Assembly (NCBI GenBank): GCA_903874585.1
Contig: CAIQSY010000086.1
Location: 1-10,112 of the forward strand
Length of the DNA stretch: 10,112 bases
Source of the DNA: an uncultured Chlorobiaceae bacterium
GTDB lineage: Bacteria > Bacteroidota > Chlorobiia > Chlorobiales > Chlorobiaceae
Reading direction: 5' to 3'
How positions within the stretch are numbered: position 1 is the first letter of the stretch; every line of letters starts with the position of its first letter. The notes below the pieces were generated by a model. That model worked only from the letters and a program-made list of their open reading frames with translations. It did not search any database and was not told the DNA's origin. A program made the position numbers and the translations under genes. Shown in pieces: positions 6,260-10,112 of the stretch.

Positions 6260-6763
6260 TTAATAATAGCGCATGGCGATTGTTGTTTCCAACTGTTTTG
6301 CATCGAGGGTAAACATACATTCGTTGTACAATGGTGCGCCTCTTCTTGGTTTAGGATTGTTTGAAACGCCAATACCCTCTTTTGGAATCGGGATTAAAAA
6401 TCTGGTATCGAGCTTGCCGTTGCTGTTCTCATCGTGCAGAACGCTGATGGCGTAAGTGCCGTAGGGCATGTTGTGGAAGACCACCTCATCCTTGTCGCCG
6501 GTTACTTTTTTCAATGCGGTAGCGCACGCAGTTTTATGATCGCCTGGAAACCCTTTTTTATTGTTGTAGAGTGAAACGCCAAGCAGTCCAATATTATTTT
6601 TCAGATCAGTTATGTGAATGGTAATGGTGCCTGTTTGTTCTACAGGCAGAGCTGCTGCAGGTGTCGTTACCGTTGTTGTCGTTGCGGGCGCAGTATCTTC
6701 CCCATAAAGCGGAGCGGCGGTGGTTAACGCGAGTGCAAGAAAAAGTGTGTGGACTTTGTTCAT
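6260..6763 (-). CDS. DUF2141 domain-containing secreted protein
   Basis: This 167-residue protein of unknown function has a signal peptide at 1-21 (cleavage near LYG-EDT), so it acts in the periplasm or outside. A Thr/Ala/Pro-rich linker (25-43) leads into a DUF2141 beta-sandwich at about 46-167. The domain hallmarks are all present: GLLGVSLYNNKKGF (59-72), NMPYGTYAISVLHDENSNG (98-116), IPKEGIGVSNNP (126-137) and GAPLYNE (142-148). The DENSNGKLD segment (111-119) resembles an EF-hand-type calcium loop, and calcium binding is an inference from that pattern. The gene heads the ynbE-ydbL-ydbH cluster by 40 bp, so it may be an accessory envelope factor, but DUF2141 proteins occur in many other contexts. 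There is no Shine-Dalgarno before the ATG at 6761-6763. Confidence 0.85.
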   Translation of the reverse strand: MNKVHTLFLALALTTAAPLYGEDTAPATTTTVTTPAAALPVEQTGTITIHITDLKNNIGLLGVSLYNNKKGFPGDHKTACATALKKVTGDKDEVVFHNMPYGTYAISVLHDENSNGKLDTRFLIPIPKEGIGVSNNPKPRRGAPLYNECMFTLDAKQLETTIAMRYY

Positions 6764-6816
6764 AATGATTTGGATACGTTGCTATGCTTTCGTGAAATCG
6801 TTCATCTGCGTTCTCC

Positions 6817-6849
6817 GGGTATTGTTCTCATACCCTTGATGCTCATACC
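6817..6849. repeat. Inverted plus direct repeat between miaA and the DUF2141 gene
   Basis: GGGTAT at 6817-6822 faces ATACCC at 6830-6835 (6-bp arms, 7-nt loop). The octamer CTCATACC occurs at 6827-6834 and again at 6842-6849, a 15-bp period. It lies 54-86 bp upstream of the DUF2141 start on the minus strand, where an operator or weak hairpin could sit. No U-tract follows, so it is not an obvious miaA terminator. Confidence 0.3.
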
Positions 6850-6912
6850 ATGACGAAGAGATGAGTTTAATATAAAGAACGAGCGCCTCTTCTCCTGCAT
6901 AGCGCCATTCGA

Positions 6913-7866
6913 TTAATTTTGCTCTGCAAGCGTTGTGGCAATTGCGGTAAAATCAGCACTATTTTCGGGTGCTTGCAGCCACTGCACGGTAAGGCGGTTG
7001 TTGAAAAAAGTCAATTGGCGCTTGGCGTAGTTGCGCGTATGCTGCTTGATAAGCGTGACCGCTTCCGCAAAATCGATATCACCCGCGAAATATTGAAAAA
7101 GCTCCTGATATCCCACCGTTTGCAGAGCGCTTATCTGTTTGTCGCCCAAAATCTGGAGATACTGGTGATAAAGCCCTTCCGCTTCGTTGCAGAGACCGGC
7201 GGCAACCATCTCATCAACCCGTTGATTAATGAGCTGATAAAGCTGCTCGCGCGGCATTGAGAGACCGAATGTGCGGAAGTTGAGGTTGGCATGGTGCACG
7301 TTGCCCAACGCTTGAAGTTCAGTAACACTTTTGCCGGTTATCGCAATAATTTCAAGGCTACGAATAAGGCGCTGGCTTTTCGTTGCGTCGAGGGTTTTTG
7401 CCTGTTCGGGATCTTGTTGCTGCAACCGTTCGTAGAGTTGCCCACTGCCATAACGCTCCAATTCAGCAATGAGCTTTGCCCTGATGTCGGGGTTCGCCGG
7501 TGGCAAATCCGCAAAACCGTGCAGTAAACCCTCAAGATAGAGCGTTGATCCGCCCGCAATTATCACACGCTTGCCGCGTTGATGAATGTCGTTAATTCGC
7601 CGAACAGCTTCGCTGGCAAAGTCGCCAGCCGTAAACGGTTCTCCGATTGTTTTTTCATTAATGAAATGGTGCTTCACCTTCAACAGCATGTCAGGCGATG
7701 GTTTTGCTGTTCCGATGGTGAGTTCACGATAAATCTGCCGCGAATCTGCGGAGATAATTTCCGCATCAATCGTTGTTGCCAACGCGAGCGCCAGCGCCGA
7801 TTTTCCCGAAGCTGTTGGACCAAGAAGAACAAAAATGGGCGGTTGTGCTGATGCTGAGAAGGCCAT
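6913..7866 (-). CDS. miaA: tRNA dimethylallyltransferase MiaA
   Basis: MiaA transfers the dimethylallyl group of DMAPP to N6 of adenosine-37 in tRNAs that read codons starting with U, in the cytoplasm. The 317-residue length is normal for the family. The P-loop is GPTASGKS (16-23). DSRQIY (41-46) carries the catalytic Asp and substrate contacts. IGTAKPS (51-57) and HHFI (66-69) follow. GGSTLYLEGLLHG (105-117) is the conserved loop, normally GGTGLY, so Thr-Gly is replaced by Ser-Thr here. LIRSLEI (167-173), VGYQEL (251-256) and TRNYAKRQLTFF (277-288) are the later tRNA-binding motifs. The start ATG at 7864-7866 lacks a Shine-Dalgarno, but the P-loop distance is right. It is divergent from the ArsR-type gene and 149 bp upstream of the DUF2141 cluster in the same direction. 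Confidence 0.97.
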   Translation of the reverse strand: MAFSASAQPPIFVLLGPTASGKSALALALATTIDAEIISADSRQIYRELTIGTAKPSPDMLLKVKHHFINEKTIGEPFTAGDFASEAVRRINDIHQRGKRVIIAGGSTLYLEGLLHGFADLPPANPDIRAKLIAELERYGSGQLYERLQQQDPEQAKTLDATKSQRLIRSLEIIAITGKSVTELQALGNVHHANLNFRTFGLSMPREQLYQLINQRVDEMVAAGLCNEAEGLYHQYLQILGDKQISALQTVGYQELFQYFAGDIDFAEAVTLIKQHTRNYAKRQLTFFNNRLTVQWLQAPENSADFTAIATTLAEQN

Positions 7867-8040
7867 GCTGTGCGTTATCTGGATGTTTCTTTAAGATAGT
7901 ACTTTTCCCTGAAACCGACGGTTGCGCTTTTTTTCAATTGTTTGTTTTATCTACATTAATCGCATATTTGGGATAAACGAAAGGAAAGCCGAAAGCGAGG
8001 GCAACAAAGGTAAACAACAAAGCCAAAAATAAAGGAGATT

Positions 8041-8394
8041 ATGCAACGTACATTATCGGCAGTTGAGTATAGTGGTGATGAAGAGCAGCTTGCGGTGTTT
8101 GCAAAAGCACTCAGTCATCCCGTTAGAATTAAAATATTACTTTTGCTTGCAACGCAGCAATGCTGCTTTACTGGCGAGTTGACAGAGCTGATTCCAATGG
8201 CGCAGTCAACCATTTCGCAGCATTTGAAGGCACTGCTTGAAGCGGGTCTCATTCAGGGCGAAATCAATCCTCCCAAAGTTCGCTACTGCATCAATCGCGA
8301 AAACTGGGTGCTTGCCTATACGCTTTTCGAGCACTTCTTTTACACCCCTGAAGCAGAGAATTCCTGCACATGTGGCGATAGAGAACTCCAGTGA
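8041..8394 (+). CDS. ArsR-family winged-helix transcriptional regulator
   Basis: This 117-residue cytoplasmic DNA-binding repressor has the ArsR/SmtB fold. FAKALSHPVRIKILLLLA (20-37) is the typical dimer and first winged-helix region. MAQSTISQHLKALLEAGLI (53-71) is the helix-turn-helix with recognition helix, and GEINPPKVRYCIN (73-85) is the beta wing. The CxCxxC arsenic site of E. coli ArsR is absent: those positions read F, G and T. Instead there is an adjacent Cys pair (41-42), a Cys in the wing (83) and a CTC at 109-111, which could form a thiol-based metal or metalloid site. A strong AGGAG at 8033-8037 precedes the ATG. No obvious target gene lies beside it: miaA is divergent and a restriction gene is convergent, so it may act in trans or on itself. 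The promoter in the 174-bp upstream gap is not clear. Confidence 0.92.
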   Translation: MQRTLSAVEYSGDEEQLAVFAKALSHPVRIKILLLLATQQCCFTGELTELIPMAQSTISQHLKALLEAGLIQGEINPPKVRYCINRENWVLAYTLFEHFFYTPEAENSCTCGDRELQ

Positions 8395-8404
8395 AAGTGT
8401 CATC

Positions 8405-8428
8405 GGTCACTGAGCCAGTCGAAGTGCC
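8405..8428. repeat. REP-like palindromic element
   Basis: The sequence GGTCACTGAGCCAGTCGAAGTGCC begins ten bases after the ArsR stop, split as GGTCACTGAG and CCAGTCGAAGTGCC. CACT (8408-8411) pairs with AGTG (8423-8426), then tandem G-A/A-G mismatches, then a G-C pair closing a five-base loop. Sequences of the CACTGAGC...GTCGAAGTG type recur between genes in several bacterial phyla. Here it sits between convergent genes and could act as a bidirectional transcript end. Confidence 0.55.
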
Positions 8429-8503
8429 CATAACATCTCCCGCCAAACATTTTGTATTCTGCAACAAGGGAAAATCGAAGCAACTCTTTCCCTGAATTGA
8501 CCA

Positions 8504-10112
8504 TCACTTCTGCTCAAACCGGTTCACCAGATAACCAAATGAGCTGCTTTGTTTGACTTCGTCATGGGCGATGAGCAGGTAACTCCATTGTTTTCCGCCG
8601 CTTGATGCGGTGTGTTGTGATGCGTACTGGCAGTATTGCATGGCTGCGCGTTTTTTGTCTTGCACTTCGCCGCTGTCGAGTTCGTTGGCGGCTTTAGTTT
8701 CCACAAGGTAGATGGCACTTGCGGTTTCGACGACGAAGTCGGGGTAGTAGCGGCTTGAGTTGCTGGCCCAGTAGATTCGAAACTGTTTTGGTGCGGGGCG
8801 CAGCCATTTGAGGACGGTTGTGTCGTTTTCGAGGATGTAGGCGAACTCTTTTTCTGTTTTGGAGTCGAATTTGTATTCGAAATGGCAGGCTTTTTCAAAG
8901 CCGGTGAAGACGAGTTTTGGGATGAGGCTTGTCGGGGTGATGGTGTCTTTGTAGTGGCGGCGACCGTCTTTGAGTGCGGAGAAGTTCCAGTCTTCAATTT
9001 TGACGAAGGGCAGTACCTTTGGATCCTGATAAGCTGGTTCACTGATTTTCAGGTGTGCTTTGAGTTGGTCGTAAATGTTGCCTGCTATGAATTTGCGGAA
9101 TTGGCGGACAACGAGCATCAATTTTGATGCTTCGCTTAGGTTTGCGGCAATGGCATCAATGGCCTGATTGGTCAGTTTGTGAAGCAGTTCAGCATTGTCG
9201 TCGTAGTCAATTTCCGGATAGTTGATAAGTTCAGAGATGACCTGATTGACCGGGTTTTGTGATGAATATGCACCGTATTTAACGCCTATGTCGGTGGTCT
9301 TCCGCTCGCCGGTGAGTTCGACGACCCGGATCTCCTCACTCTGTGGTTCGTATGAAAAACCTCTCGAAACATCAAGATCAAACGCTTCAAACCAGACTTT
9401 AACCTCTTCCTGGACGAGATCCATCCGGGGAATTTCGATGATGTTGTTTTTAAAGCTGGTGACGACCTCTTCGTAGATGGCTGCGGCTTCCTGCAGGAGC
9501 TGCTGGGTAAAGATACCGAGCTGACCTTTTGACTGTTCCACTTCAATCTGCTCCATCACATATTGCTTGACCTCGGGTTTGTTCAGGTCGGCCACTTTTG
9601 TGACTCCCTGTTCGCCGTTCATGGTTGGCAGGAGGTGGATGATGGCTTTTTTGGCATCAAGACGGTTGGTTGCAACCTGCTTCTCTTTTTCATCCGTCAT
9701 GTCTGCAATCAGTTTCTCTTCGCGAGTTACTTCAACCTGGGCTTTGGAGGGTGATTGTATCACCTCGGTGTTTGCAGTGAGATCGGTATCATCAAGCTCA
9801 ATGAACGAGACTTTCTGCAATATTGAGTTGGGGTCTTGTGCGGCTTTAACGACCTCATCAAATTTGTCATGAGCAATAACGGTCAGTTTGTCGATTGCGT
9901 CATCCCCTGTTCTTTCACCATTGTATGGAAGGCGCAGTCCGCGGCCTATGGTCTGCTTAATCAATACCGGAGCTTTGGCGGCACGCAGAGGTACAATGGT
10001 GTAGAGGTTGTTGACATCCCACCCCTCTTTGAGCATGCCAACATGGATAACTATCTCGATGTTGTTATCGGCTTGCTCTAATTCAATCAACTGCCGAAGA
10101 ACCTCATCATCA
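8504..10112 (-). CDS. Type III restriction enzyme Res subunit (helicase-nuclease), C-terminal part
   Basis: Res is the ATP-dependent translocase and nuclease that, with the Mod methyltransferase, cuts unmethylated DNA. The visible part covers 535 codons and stays open to the right edge, so the N-terminal helicase motifs (Walker A, DEAD/H) lie outside. Near the edge are the superfamily-2 motif V region GMLKEGWDVNNLYTIVPLRA and motif VI QTIGRGLRLP. A long middle region follows. Near the C-terminus is a PD-(D/E)xK nuclease: YYPDFVV then YLVETKA, that is D (codon 8738-8740) and E-x-K about 13-15 residues later. The protein ends 60 residues on in NRFEQK. An internal TTG at 10088-10090 is not the start, because the frame continues through DDEVLRQ upstream. 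Transcription runs leftward, so the mod gene is expected to the right of the window. The frame is intact throughout. Confidence 0.9.
   Translation of the reverse strand, partial: DDEVLRQLIELEQADNNIEIVIHVGMLKEGWDVNNLYTIVPLRAAKAPVLIKQTIGRGLRLPYNGERTGDDAIDKLTVIAHDKFDEVVKAAQDPNSILQKVSFIELDDTDLTANTEVIQSPSKAQVEVTREEKLIADMTDEKEKQVATNRLDAKKAIIHLLPTMNGEQGVTKVADLNKPEVKQYVMEQIEVEQSKGQLGIFTQQLLQEAAAIYEEVVTSFKNNIIEIPRMDLVQEEVKVWFEAFDLDVSRGFSYEPQSEEIRVVELTGERKTTDIGVKYGAYSSQNPVNQVISELINYPEIDYDDNAELLHKLTNQAIDAIAANLSEASKLMLVVRQFRKFIAGNIYDQLKAHLKISEPAYQDPKVLPFVKIEDWNFSALKDGRRHYKDTITPTSLIPKLVFTGFEKACHFEYKFDSKTEKEFAYILENDTTVLKWLRPAPKQFRIYWASNSSRYYPDFVVETASAIYLVETKAANELDSGEVQDKKRAAMQYCQYASQHTASSGGKQWSYLLIAHDEVKQSSSFGYLVNRFEQK

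Noticed and set aside
7921..7934. Short hairpin AACCGACGGTT followed by a T-run, looking like a rightward terminator
   Set aside because: The stem is only four base pairs and no rightward gene ends upstream. It lies in the divergent miaA/ArsR promoter gap.
10088..10090. TTG as the start codon of the restriction gene
   Set aside because: The frame stays open to the window edge, and helicase motif V lies only about 18 residues inside, so the true start must be far outside.
1..10112. CRISPR arrays, tRNA or rRNA genes, prophage genes
   Set aside because: Looked for regularly spaced repeats, cloverleaf ends and rRNA-like segments in the gaps. None seen.

Overview
The window comes from a Gram-negative (diderm) bacterium. 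It encodes a set of envelope proteins of the YnbE/YdbL/YdbH type that only makes sense with an outer membrane. Base composition is moderate, several genes have GGAG-type ribosome sites and others have none, and the flavour of the proteins suggests the green sulfur bacteria (Chlorobi). That last point is an impression that cannot be proved from this sequence.

Layout, left to right. (1) Positions 1-495 hold the tail of a rightward gene whose stop codon overlaps the end of a leftward short-chain dehydrogenase-like gene. The latter stops after 125 residues, less than half its family's usual length, so this is a rearrangement or insertion junction. (2) Positions 496-1058 have no convincing gene. 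They contain competing hairpins and, at the right end, a good sigma70-like promoter with two adjacent imperfect 16-bp palindromes. (3) That promoter leads into a large, atypical pyruvate-kinase-family protein and then a half-size EamA-type membrane transporter. (4) A leftward cluster encodes a DUF2141 secreted protein, a YnbE-like lipoprotein, a YdbL-like periplasmic protein and a YdbH-like AsmA-class bridge protein. The last three form a putative phospholipid-transport bridge between inner and outer membrane. (5) Upstream of that cluster, in the same direction, lies miaA (tRNA dimethylallyltransferase). (6) A rightward ArsR-family repressor follows, then a REP-like hairpin. (7) The right end holds the C-terminal part of the Res subunit of a type III restriction system, which runs off the window.

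The genes fall into unrelated functional blocks: central metabolism, envelope biogenesis, tRNA modification, a small sensor regulator and DNA defence. I did not find a system I could defend as new. The most interesting points are the unusual pyruvate-kinase relative (duplicated B domain, no canonical ADP-loop motif, potassium-independent signature), the repeat architecture of the YdbH-like protein with its DUF2141 neighbour, and the broken dehydrogenase at the left edge. The restriction system may belong to a larger defence locus to the right, outside the window.
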